Assembly: GCA_022410635.1 (NCBI GenBank)
Contig: JAJVDF010000362.1
Location: 261,064-325,063, forward strand
From: Tretioscincus oriximinensis
Lineage: Eukaryota > Chordata > Lepidosauria > Squamata > Gymnophthalmidae
Length of the DNA: 64,000 nucleotides
Reading direction: 5' to 3'
Shown in pieces: positions 46,831 through 57,010 of this stretch. The position numbers and the translations under genes are program-made. Under the pieces are notes generated by a model. That model had not been told where the DNA came from and made no database searches. It saw only the letters and a program-made list of their open reading frames with translations. Numbering within the stretch: the first letter of the stretch is position 1; every line of letters begins with the position of its first letter.

Positions 46831-49794
46831 TTGATTAGCAGTGAGTTGTGTATTTCACATTGATGCCCTGAATATGAGATCTACCATGATGTCTAATTAT
46901 GTATGAGATTCCCAGCAGACACTTGCTGAACTAGTTTAGCTGATTTCTTTCCTTAATCATACAAATTGAAAGTACTATGCATTCTGCTGTGTCACTTCAA
47001 CTGAACATCTAATTCCAGTTATCATATACCGTTCTTCCCTATCAAAATTGTAGATAGATCAAGCCAATTCTTTTCCATTTATTGTCACCATTTATCCTCA
47101 AGGTGTGCACACACAATGAGGCAGTTAGGAAGATGCAGACATTAAAAAGTATAGGTTACTTTGTGTAAATTGCATTTTTCCGGGATACTAAAAGTATACT
47201 AAAAGTTATATTGGGATATATAATTTTTCGTTTAAGTACTTTGACGGAAGATAAAATTTTCTTCAATGAAGCTTTTGTTTATTTTTATTTTTTAAATAGC
47301 ATGGTCTTTCCTAGTAAATTCCTTCAAAATTTACAATATTTTCCAGTTCAACCTAATTTTAAGGATGTCTCTGTGCCAGTGGGAATTCCATGACATGCAT
47401 TTCAAGACATCATTCAGCCATGAAACTTACTAGGTGAAGTTTGATCATTTACTACTTCTATCTGTCCATCTAACCTATTTAATAAAGTAATTGCTGTAGA
47501 AAGAACATTNTAAGATATCCTGGGATTCTTAGAAAAAGAAATTGGTTAAAAGATAAATAGAGAAATTTGAAACTTCTTGAGCACAATGAAAGACAGTGCT
47601 CCAAATGATGCTCAGAAAAGCACCTAGAATAGTCTGAACACTTTTTCTGTATCATAGAAATCCAACAAAGGATGGATTCACACCTCCAATTTCAGGGATG
47701 GTGAATGCATCTCAACCCAAGATCTGTTAGTCCTGNTGCCTAACAAGACCCTCCCATTGGGATAACTTTCCTGTGCCAACCTGCGCTTTGATTCTGAAGC
47801 CAGATATTTATACATCAGTTACTTTCTCTCCATCCATGTCAATAGCATATGCATCAGTACACTGTGGTCACTGTCCACTGTACTACTTTCATGTNACATC
47901 TTTCAAAAGGGAGGTTGAAAAATAGTATTGATGTACTTTCAAGATGATCAGAAGGCAGATGTGAAGCATTTCCTTCTCCANAGTATTGTAATAATACTTT
48001 CAGCAGTACAATACTTTAAACTGCACCAAGGATGGGGCATGAGGCACCATCAATAGGAAGGATCCATTGTACAATATTACGTGTGTCTTCTGCCCTGAAA
48101 CAGAGATATCAGAAGGTGACTGTGCTCGGGGCATAGTAACAAATGCATACACAGCTGATAATTCAGGGGATATTTGCAACTACTCAGATAANGAATATTT
48201 CAAATAAACTTTTGTTAAGCATAGGTATGTCAGTTGTCTAAAACCACTTGCTTACTATTCACCACTTGCTAGTCCTCCTATCAAACTAGATACACTTCAA
48301 AACTATACAGATTTGCTATTAACAAGCAAATATAAACNCAGAAATCATAATGAAGGGCTATTCAGATCCTCTGCAATTCTCAAAATACTCCCTATTAAAA
48401 ACAATTCAGTTGCTCCCTAATTGTGAAAACCAACTGAACAATATTGTCAATGTCTTTTCATTAAATATTGCTGCTGTTGTTGCTATGAAAAGCAACAACA
48501 CTAGACATTGAACCAGAGTTTGTCCATTATTTCTCACTCTCATGAAATAAAGCACCTGTGTTCTCATAGTCGTGGGTCCAGGGGCTTCTATTTTCCCCTG
48601 GATTTGTTGCAAAATGGAAAGTAAACCTTTCTCNTTTCACTACAATTCCCAGAAGGCCTTGCAGTGGAAGTTCTCCAAGCAAACACTGTTATAAAATTAC
48701 CTCCCCACCCTCTTTCCACCTCTGGAAAATGTTTTTTTTATGAAAAAGAANGAGAAAAATTGTGGGTGCCATTTTAAAATGCCCTGTCACTGTCTATTCA
48801 AAAACTTCTCCCCTTAAAAAAAAAGTGTCTCTTTACCCTCCACTTTTTATCCTTGCTTCATTTTAAAAGCAAATCCTCCTCCTCTCTTTCAAATGCTTTT
48901 TTTGCTTGCTGCTAGGGTTGCTGTGGTTCTCTTCTGTAGCGTTTTTTATCCCTTAAAACAAGGGGTGATGAACAGACAGAGGCTTGATCCATCATTGCAT
49001 CAGTAGAAAACTACTAGGATGATAATACAAAATGAATGTCTTTTAGAGAGTTATGATTTCTGGATCCAACAATTACGTGTGAAAGACANCTCAATGTCAC
49101 AGTAGAAATGTAACATCTACATGCACACATAGTACGCTTTGAATAAAAACATAAACTGTATTGCCAACATAACTGCTCACCCACACACACAAGTGAATGG
49201 AGCAAATATTTTTGGCAATTTAGTATATGTCTTTTATATCCCTTTGAAATATACATTGCTTAAATTTGATCACATCCAAATCACTATTGTGACTTTGGCT
49301 CAGTGTCTGTCCCCTCCAAAACAGCCAGGCAAGCAACAATTCAATATTATTCAAATAAGATACAATACTTCCTTCACCCACACATAATTTCCTTGGTATC
49401 ACTTTCCTACTTTAGATTATAGAATTCCCAATAGATCTTTTTCTAAGACAACACCATAAATCTTCAGCTGTTCATCACTAAGGATATGCATTTGCCATTT
49501 GTGTTCAGATTTATGAATATATGCATTCCAGTTTGGACAATCAAAGGCATGTTAAGAAATTCTAAAGATATTTATGACTTTTGTATATGCATATATTTGT
49601 ATCCGTGTTTACATGTATACATAAGTATGTACAATGTACATACATAATTTTTTATATGCATTAACTTTTAGCATGAGCACAGTTGACAGCAAATCTATTA
49701 CAATGCCAATGTGTAAACAATTTTTGTACTACTTATGATGAGTGTCATAAGCTGTAACCATTTGAACAGAACATATACTTGAACTAAGTATTAA
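46831..49794. other. Long intergenic stretch
   Basis: Nearly 3 kb without gene or clear transposon. A short CACTACAATTCCCAGAAGGC at 48639-48658 may be a hAT-type remnant like those at 5.4 and 16.9 kb. Confidence 0.35.
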
Positions 49795-50460
49795 GAGGCT
49801 AGGAGCACTTTGAGACTAACTTGAGAAAAGTGGTTGGCATAAGCTTTCGTAGACAGGTCTACTTCTTCAGATGCTGAGGGACTAATGCCAGGGTCAGGTA
49901 TTTATAGGGAAATGTGTATGGGAGAAGACAAAGCATATGCAACTGTAGGGAGGTGTTGAATTGCAGGTAAATAGCAGGAACTAATCTCCTTAAAAAGACA
50001 GGTAAATAGCAGGAACTAATCCTCTTATGTAAAAAGTGCCTGGGGCAACAAGGTGCAATGTCTGGTAGAGAATCAATCAAATACTTAACAGGTGTCATAA
50101 AAATGTATAGTTGGCCAGGAAACCATTGTCTCTGTTAAGTCCTTTGCTGATGGCCTGGAACTTGTGAATGTATTCAAGTTCTGCTGCTTCTCTTTCAAAT
50201 CTTCCTTTGTAGTTTCTTTGTTCAAGAACTGCAGTCCTGAGGTCTGAGAGAGAATGTCCTGGAAGGTTAAAATGTTCAGCAACTGGTTTCTGTGTGTTTC
50301 CATTTCGAATATCTGATTTGTGTCCATTTATTCTCTGGCGAAGGGATTGTCCTGTTTGCCCAATGTAGAGTGTAGAGGGGCATTGTTGGCAGAAGATGGA
50401 ATACACCACATTAGAAGATGAGCATGTAAAAGTCCCTCTAATGTTGTGGGACTTTTACAT
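49795..50460 (-). mobile_element. Penelope-like element 3' part with GIY-YIG endonuclease
   Basis: The only PLE copy here with coding sequence. On the minus strand the frame ending at 50095 encodes about 120 residues of the C-terminal GIY-YIG endonuclease: Val-Val-Tyr-Ser-Ile, then Leu-Tyr-Ile-Gly-Gln-Thr-Gly, Arg-Gln-Arg-Ile-Asn-Gly-His, and Val-Ala-Glu-His-Phe. GIY-YIG is the endonuclease that cuts target DNA in PLEs. The frame closes with a stop, and about 300 bases of 3' UTR follow. That UTR includes a 23-bp tandem duplication (49964-49986 and 49999-50021) and the 3'-terminal unit found throughout the window. RT is absent (5' truncation near 50460). The endonuclease block has no internal stop, so it is a fairly recent copy. 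Confidence 0.93.
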
Positions 50461-51349
50461 TAAAAGTTGCTTTGAATTATTCTTTAACGTCATGAAAACT
50501 TCTATTTTTCATTCTGTGAAATTGGCAACTGTGAATTGCTTTGTGCCAAGAGTTCTTGGAAAGACNCGTACATTTGCTCCAGCCATGTTTCAGAATTGCT
50601 CCATAAGTGATGAGTTATTGAGTCATATCTAAATNTTGGAATAAAAAGCTACCGTGCTTTCATTCTTTTGGGAATGGTGTTTGGAGATATAAAAGGTTTC
50701 AAATTTGCTTTTTTGGTAATAGATGTGGGGAAAAATCTGGCTGCTAGCAAGTGTACAAGAAGTCATAATTCACAATTATGGTATAAACAGAGAACTACTT
50801 AGCAAGCCTTCAAGGAACAATCTGTAAGACACAGAATTACAAAGTTATGGAGGAAGGGAAGCCCTTATATGTAGAATTTTGTTGAATAACTATAACTCTT
50901 TCCAGTTTGCATTCCTTAAATTCCCCCTTTTAAAGGAAGTATTATTGCTATCAGCATTGCCTATTGTTTCTGCTCCTCTTCTTGACTTTTGTGACTCAAG
51001 GTATGTGATTAATGAGACAAGATACCAAACAAGAGGTAAATCTAGAAATTAATGGCATGCGTAAGTGTGAAGAATGAAAAGAAGAGCATCATTTTTCATT
51101 TTTATAACTGAAATATAATCACATATTAAAAGATATATAGTACATAGTGAATTAAGGAAGAAATATGATTTAAATGCATTTATAACGGAAGCCCACATAT
51201 AAAGATGACTAGATTTTGGAAGAAATGTATATCCCGTTAAGAGGACATTCTTTAACTGTATTTGAACTGGTTAATCCCCTCAATTCATTTACATGTCTGT
51301 TGTCATTTTCTACATTCAGTTTAGACTGGCCCTGGCATTTGTTCCCTAG
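50461..51349. other. Unassigned intergenic sequence
   Basis: No recognisable gene or repeat. Confidence 0.35.
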
Positions 51350-51479
51350 CATTTGAAGAAGAAGAAGACACATCTCAGAAGGCTCATGCCACCTACCTTT
51401 CTCTTGTTAGTTTTTAATGTGCCATGAGCCCCCTTGCTAGACTTCCTGGACAAAGATTAACATGCCTATTTCTTTGAAA
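51350..51479 (+). mobile_element. PLE 3'-terminal unit, diverged
   Basis: TTTGAAGAAGAAGAAGACAC, GGCTCATGCCACCTACCTTT, CTTGTTAGTTTTTAATGTGC, then CTTCCTGGAC and AACATGCCTATTTCTTTGAA. Sense-strand order of the PLE 3' unit to its terminus. Confidence 0.8.
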
Positions 51480-51807
51480 TCTACATTTAATGGATGTAGA
51501 AGAATTTTCACCAGGTACAGCTTCTAATTCTTGCAGCATCTGGGGAGGAATATGTATGCAAAGTTTTATTGTGGTATTATGTGGTAATTCTATGCTAATG
51601 TCCAGACTTTAAGTTCAAATTTATTACGATTTAGGCGAAATAATTTGGAAGATCTCATCAAATAAATATGACTTCATTTTCATATTCATAATTATTCATA
51701 TTGACCCTGAGGGTAAAAGCAAAACATTTTATACTTTGCAGTCATAAACTTTTTACTTGTAATTATTATCACTTACTGACATAGGTCATTAAATTGTTGT
51801 ACTGACT

Positions 51808-52770
51808 CTGACATCAATTTCAGGTAAAACCATAATTAAGGACAAAATTACTAAACACATGGAGAAGCACACATTGTTGAATAAAACTCAGCACCGCTTC
51901 TGCGAAGGTAAATTATGCCATACAAACTTGTTGGGATTCTTTGGGAGAGATAATAAACATGTGGATAAAGAGGATCTAGTTGATATTGTCTATCTAGACT
52001 TTCAGAAGGCTTTTGATAAAGTCCCCCATCAATGGCTCCTAAAAAGGTTCTACATTCATGGCATAAGAGAACAGATTTTGTCCTGAATTAGAAACTGGAT
52101 AAAGGACAGAAGACAGAGAGTAATGGTGAATGGACAGTTCTCTGGGTGGAAGGAGGTGAAAAGTGGAGTACCCCAGGGCTCAGTCCTGGGACCTCTGCTT
52201 TTAAATACATTCATCTGGATGTTGAAGCAAATAGTGAGGTAGCCAAGTTTGCTGACATCACTAAATTGTTCAGGATAGTACCTGATTGTAAGGAGCTCTA
52301 GAATGAACTATTGAAATGGGGTGAGTGGACAACAAAGTGGCAAATGCACTTCAACTTAAGCAAGTGCAAAGTCATGCACATTGGGGCAAAAAAAAATCAA
52401 TTACTCCTACCAAGCTTTCTGTGACAGAGCAGGAAAAGAATCTTGGAATGTTGGTGGATAGTTCAATGAAGGTGTCAACCCAGTGTGTCGTTGCTGCAAA
52501 AAAAGCAAATTCAGTATTAGGGATAATTAGGAAAAGAATCGAAAACAAGTCAACAAGTGTTGTTTTGCCTCCTTATAAATTTTGGTGAGGCCACATTTGG
52601 AATATTGTGTACAATTCCAGTCACTACATCTCANAAAGGATATTGTGGAACTAGAGAAGATGCAGAAAAGGATAACATGAATGATCAGGGGACTGGAGCA
52701 TCTCCCTTATGAAATCCAGCTGCAATGTCTGGGCCCCTTCAGCCTTGAAAGATGGTGTTTTAGAGAAGAC
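51808..52770 (+). mobile_element. CR1 LINE RT region, runs into assembly gap
   Basis: Plus-strand CR1 from the RT N-terminal block (Ile-Lys-Asp-Lys-Ile-Thr-Lys-His-Met-Glu-Lys-His) through Val-Asp-Ile-Val-Tyr-Leu-Asp-Phe-Gln-Lys-Ala-Phe-Asp-Lys, Gly-Val-Pro-Gln-Gly-Ser and the C-terminal Leu-Glu-His-Leu-Pro-Tyr-Glu block. A TGA stop falls at 52083-52085. The catalytic box near 52242-52253 reads Phe-Ala-Asp-Ile, so the second aspartate is lost. A different, older copy than that at 36.7 kb. Confidence 0.92.
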
Positions 52771-52905
52771 NNNNNNNNNNNNNNNNNNNNNNNNNNNNNN
52801 NNNNNNNNNNNNNNNNNNNNNNNNNNNNNNNNNNNNNNNNNNNNNNNNNNNNNNNNNNNNNNNNNNNNNNNNNNNNNNNNNNNNNNNNNNNNNNNNNNNN
52901 NNNNN
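52771..52905. other. Assembly gap (135 N)
   Basis: Run of N separating two oppositely oriented CR1 pieces. Confidence 1.
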
Positions 52906-53098
52906 AAGCCATGCTGAGTTTCATTCAGCAATGCATGCTTCTCCATGTGTTTAGTAATTTTGTCCTTAATTAAGGTTTCCAACACTTTACCTGGAATTGA
53001 TGTTAAACTGCTTGGTCTATAATTTCCGGGATCACCCCGGGATCCTTTTTTGAAGATTGGTGTTACATTAGCTACCTTCCAATCTATTGGTACTATGG
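52906..53098 (-). mobile_element. CR1 fragment, RT N-terminal region
   Basis: Minus-strand CR1 closely matching 38006-38195 (Thr-Leu-Ile-Lys-Asp-Lys-Ile-Thr-Lys-His-Met-Glu-Lys-His-Ala-Leu-Leu-Asn-Glu-Thr). It ends abruptly at TCTATTGGTACTATGGG. Confidence 0.92.
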
Positions 53099-53136
53099 GA
53101 TGGATAAGGGAAATAGAGAAAAATCTACTTTTCTAC

Positions 53137-53366
53137 TTCAGAGAAATAGTTGTGTTAGTCTAGTAGAAAGTCCAGCAAAGGGGCTAGTAGCACTTTGAGA
53201 CTAGCAGGAGAAAAGTGGGTGGCATAAGCTTTCATAGACATGTCTACTGAAGACATAGACGTGTCNATGGAAGTTTATGCCACCCACTTTTCTCCTGTTC
53301 NTCTCAAAGTGCTACTAGCCCCTTTGCTGGATGTTCTAATAGACCAGCACAGCTGCTTCTCTGAAA
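53137..53366. mobile_element. PLE foldback with two full-length arms
   Basis: The left arm starts TTCAGAGAAATAGTTGTGTT and the right arm ends CAGCTGCTTCTCTGAAA. Both extend from the outer terminus through CAGCAAAGGGGCTAGTAGCA and CTTTTCTCCTG to the centre near 53246-53252. Each arm is about 115 bp. In the right arm CTGAAGA (53247-53253) is followed by the stem CATAGAC/GTCNATG and GAAG. The variant CTAGCAGGAG/CTCCTGTTC is shared by both arms. No clear target duplication. Confidence 0.88.
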
Positions 53367-54794
53367 TTAGCATATGATATTAACAGAAATTTATGCTGTC
53401 TACTTTCTGCTTACAAGAAATCTAAGTTGCTACATGTAAGAACCCTTTTCAGAAATGATCTCCCTCACTTTATTAGATAATAAATCCTAATCTGGGAATA
53501 TATATAATCAAGGGTTGGGGGCAGCAGTCTGGTTACCAGAAAGATTCTGCTTAATCCCCAAACTTTCCTGAAAGTAAGTAAGTGCAAACAATTGCAGTTT
53601 CCCACCTCAGGCAGAGTGTATGTGTGTGTGCAAGGNGGAGAAGGTCTTGCAAGGCACTGTTTGCAAATTGCAAAAGCTTAGGGTTACATGTTTTTGTCTG
53701 TGAGCAAGTACATCTGTGGATCCCGGATGGGAGAAAACAAGCACCAATGAATGCACATTTTGAGGGTGTGAAAGGGATAAGGAATAGTGTGGATAATGAA
53801 GTGTTTGCTGTAAAGCCACATACTTTCAATGATCAATATTCCTATCTCATAAAAGAACCTAGGAATATGTGTTCATATTATAGGCAGACGGAGATCTCTT
53901 TACTTATATCAAATGCTTACTACANCTGAAGAAAAGAGAAGTCTATTCATTTAACGTAATAATAACNGGGCTGAGATGCTGAACCTTACATTAGGGTAAT
54001 AAGTTATGTATAGGCGAATTTCATTATCAAATTGACCTAGGTTCTTGTCAGAGCTTGATTGAGTTGCAAGAAATATGTATTCAAAGCCTGTAAATAATGG
54101 GATCTGTTAAATAAAATAAAGCAAAGATGGTGAAATGTGTCTCTGGCCTTGAATATTAGGTTGCTAACTNTAAATCTTGTGATAGATCTAAAGTGAGAGT
54201 GAAGCAAAACTGTTTTTCATAGCTTGATTTCAAAGGCAGACTGATGTGATCTTAAAGTAAATCAATAAATTAGCCTTTGGATAGTCAATGCTTTTCCCCC
54301 ACATCAGAACCGGTGAAAAAGAAAATAACTCACAAACATGAATTTAAAATGGTGATAAGTTATTTTAAGCTTAGAAACAAACTTGGNAGCTTGTAAAGCC
54401 AATTACAAAATAATTAAAAAGTAGATAGATACCTCCAAATTATTCTCACATGCAGGTTAAAATACTGCTAATTTAACTTAGAGCAGACAGGAACACCTAC
54501 TGTTTATTGGATTTTTTGTGCTTTCCTTCAGACAATGGGAACCATTCTCATGTAGTGACCAGAGGGACTGTTTCCTGCCTCTCACACTTCCTTAGGTTGA
54601 AGCACTCCTGGTCTGAGCCCTGGGGCATGAAATGCAAAGTCTGTATTCTAGCAGATGACCAAATAATTATTCAGACATATTATTTCATCCATAGGGGAAA
54701 AAAATCGGTTGTGTTTGTTGTCCATTTTTTAGGAAAACTTAACCACCTTGCATCTCCCCCCTCACTGTGACTGAGTGAAAGCATGTACAAGATG
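53367..54794. other. Unassigned intergenic sequence
   Basis: No recognisable gene. The 115-codon frame at 53582-53929 lacks any known domain. Confidence 0.35.
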
Positions 54795-54975
54795 GAAAGG
54801 CTGGAATGCAGCATTCATTCCTTCAGGAATGTTCCAGAGCACTGGAATGATTGTGGACTGCTTAAAAACAGTCTGTGCAAGATAAATTTAGGAATTTGGA
54901 ATTACTTTGGATAGTGAAGCAATTTGCAGTGCAAATACTCAATTTCTGCTAATTGCTTGGATCATTCTCCAGTTA
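54795..54975. promoter_or_regulatory. Candidate enhancer with clustered GGAATG (TEAD-like) motifs
   Basis: Four GGAATG/CATTCC hexamers occur in 47 bases (54803-54808, 54816-54821 reverse, 54826-54831, 54844-54849). They are followed by unique sequence with TGCAGTGCAAATACTC and GCTAATTGCTTGG. GGAATG is the core of TEAD binding sites. The sequence is not a recognised repeat. Inference only. Confidence 0.3.
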
Positions 54976-55142
54976 AGGTGTAAAANGCCCACAATCTTCT
55001 CTGACTCTGAGAGAAATATTTTTATTTCCTTGCATTAAACCTTCTGCAATGAATCTCTAGTACCCGTTTTTATAACCTGTTGAAGGGAACGGAAAAATAT
55101 CTTTGCATTTCTAGCAGCAGAATGGTAACAAAGGAGTAAATG

Positions 55143-55419
55143 TCAAAGAAATAGCTGTGTTAGTCTAGGTCCAGAAAATCCAACATGGAGGAGGGCAGTC
55201 TGAAAGCACCTTTGTTTCCATCAAAGGGGTCTCATAGCACCTTAGAGATCAACAAAAAAAAGGTAGGCAGTGTAAGCTTTCATAGGCAAGTCGTCTTCAA
55301 ACGATAAGAGTCCATAGGCATTTCTTCTCTAGCATTGGAATAAGGTGACCAGTCCATTGTTCATGCTGCTTACCTTTTTCTAGCTGGTCCCTAAGGTGCT
55401 ACAAGATTCCTTTGATGGA
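55143..55419. mobile_element. PLE foldback, diverged subfamily
   Basis: The outer end TCAAAGAAATAGCTGTGTTA, TCTAGGTCCAGAA is followed, after about 40 bases of other sequence, by the arm TCCATCAAAGGGGTCTCATA, GCACCTTAGAGATCAAC (55217-55275) and GTAAGCTTTCATAGGCAAG. The inverted arm at about 55360-55419 ends CAAGATTCCTTTGATGGA. Only the left arm keeps the outer terminus. Same subfamily as 32.9 and 63.6 kb. Confidence 0.8.
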
Positions 55420-56129
55420 AATAAAAGGGGAACTCCACTCACACTGAGAAAGTGGGTAGTGAGATTCATTTGAATCTAAAACCTGAAATTTGCAAATCAT
55501 CATTTCTGTTCCAGTTTCCAAAGATCACGTGTGGATTGCTGTTTTGTGCTCTACCACAATTATTTTGTTAGCACAGTTTAGGAACAGGGACGATGTGTTC
55601 CTGAAAGCACTCTGACATGTGAATATATACATCTCATTGCTTGCTTGCAGTATTCTCAAATCAAAGTTCAAATCCGTTTCTAGTTCTAACAAATTTGTTT
55701 TGGGGGAGGGGGTGTGTGAGTATGTGTGCGGAGGGAAATAGTGGATTTCTCACTTTCCAAATTTTCCAGTGTTCATCTTCAAAAGTCCATGGACTTTCAA
55801 GGCAATCCTGCCTTAGAGATACTGAAAGTTGTTGCACACTGTACAGTTACAAATCATTTGTGCCTTCTCTGGTATGTAGGCTGCCTGCTGCAAAACAAAA
55901 TATCCACAGGAGAATGTTGAAAGATGTTGACTACTGTACCCTGGAAAAGCAAACCATTGCTGTGGGTTTACTGTTGCTTCTTGCGAAAACTTTTTTTCAA
56001 TTTCCTTTTTGCATTTTTGAGCAATCTTATTTCATTGATTCATCCAATTATTATTTCATTCCTTTTTATTCTATACTGTATACCATATACAGTAGAAAAT
56101 ACAGCTTTTTAATCTCTCTCTATATTGTG
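55420..56129. other. Unassigned sequence
   Basis: The longest open frame (55641-56153, 170 codons) has no domain and an irregular composition. GT-rich stretch near 55708-55730. Nothing supported. Confidence 0.4.
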
Positions 56130-56379
56130 AGGCACAAATGGCCCATACGTTAAAAAGATAGTCTTTCATGCAAGAGCTCCACATTCAAAGCCCTGTGTTG
56201 GCTGTGGAGAAGGGTGAGCACCTTCTACTGGCCTCAGCTTCAGCCAACATATTTCACAATCTACATTTCAAGTAGATTAAAGTGTACCACCACTAATCTG
56301 GTGGAAAGATAGAATAGATGTAAGCTTTCTCTTTGGGTGAGAAGGCTGGGTATAGAAACCAGATTGTTCTTCTCCTATT
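56130..56379 (+). mobile_element. tRNA-SINE (second subfamily)
   Basis: The B-box-like CACATTCAAAGCCCTG, then AAGGGTGAGCACCTTCTACT, matches the minus-strand copy at 46.7 kb. The 3' end GAAGGCTGGGTATAGAAACC then TTCTTCTCC lies just before the hAT element. Confidence 0.7.
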
Positions 56380-56768
56380 CAGGGGTGGGGAACCTAAGGC
56401 CAGGACCCATGCCCACAGCATGCTTTCCAAGGAACCATTAAGCTTCCCTGACTAAATAATGGCTCCTTGATTTGTTAAAACATGAATTGAAATACAAAAA
56501 CAGGAAGGGGGGGAGGCCCAGGAGAATGAGAAACAGTGAGAAGGATGGAAGGATCATTGAAAAATCTGCAATTTTGTGGATCTGTGTGTGGGAGGGAGCA
56601 TGGAGAGCAGGAAGGAGTGAGACCTTGTTGAGGCTGTGCCTGGGCAGGAGCGGTTTGTGACCTGGTAGGGGGCAGTGTGTGTCTTCAGTGTGGGGAGAGG
56701 ATATGGCTCTCGGGTGGTGTTACAAACATCCAAATGGTCCCTGTAAGAAAAAAAGTTCCCCACACCTG
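56380..56768. mobile_element. hAT-type non-autonomous transposon in a SINE tail
   Basis: It begins CAGGGGTGGGGAACCTAAGG and ends AAGTTCCCCACACCTG, which are inverted terminal repeats of hAT type. The flanks TCCTATT (56373-56379) and TCCTATAT (56769-56776) fit an 8-bp duplication with one base lost. 389 bp. The interior is unrelated filler without a transposase. Confidence 0.75.
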
Positions 56769-56914
56769 TCCTATATCTATATCTATACTCTTTTCAGTTT
56801 CCTATATGGTGTTTGTGATTCATATTTTATTATTTTATGTATTGAATTGAATCCCTTTGTTGTATTTTAAATCTGTTGTAAACAATCTTGTTAATTTTCA
56901 GTGGAGTATCAGTG

Positions 56915-57010
56915 CAAATGATCATAAACATAAGTGGTTAAGAATGGAAGTAGTTCCCTGGATCTAGTCCAGCAGTTAATTTTTACAGTGGCAAACTAGT
57001 TGCATATAGT
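56915..57010 (-). mobile_element. CR1 3' tail, old
   Basis: ATAAACATAAGTGGTTAAGA, then CCTGGATCTAGTCCAGCAGT, follows the CR1 3'-end order seen at 12352 (CATAAG..., CTGGATCTGG..., CTAGTCCAGCAT). Confidence 0.6.

Noticed and set aside
55641..56153. 170-codon open frame, longest non-transposon frame
   Set aside because: No domain, aromatic/Ser-rich composition typical of translated AT-rich DNA, no splice or promoter context.
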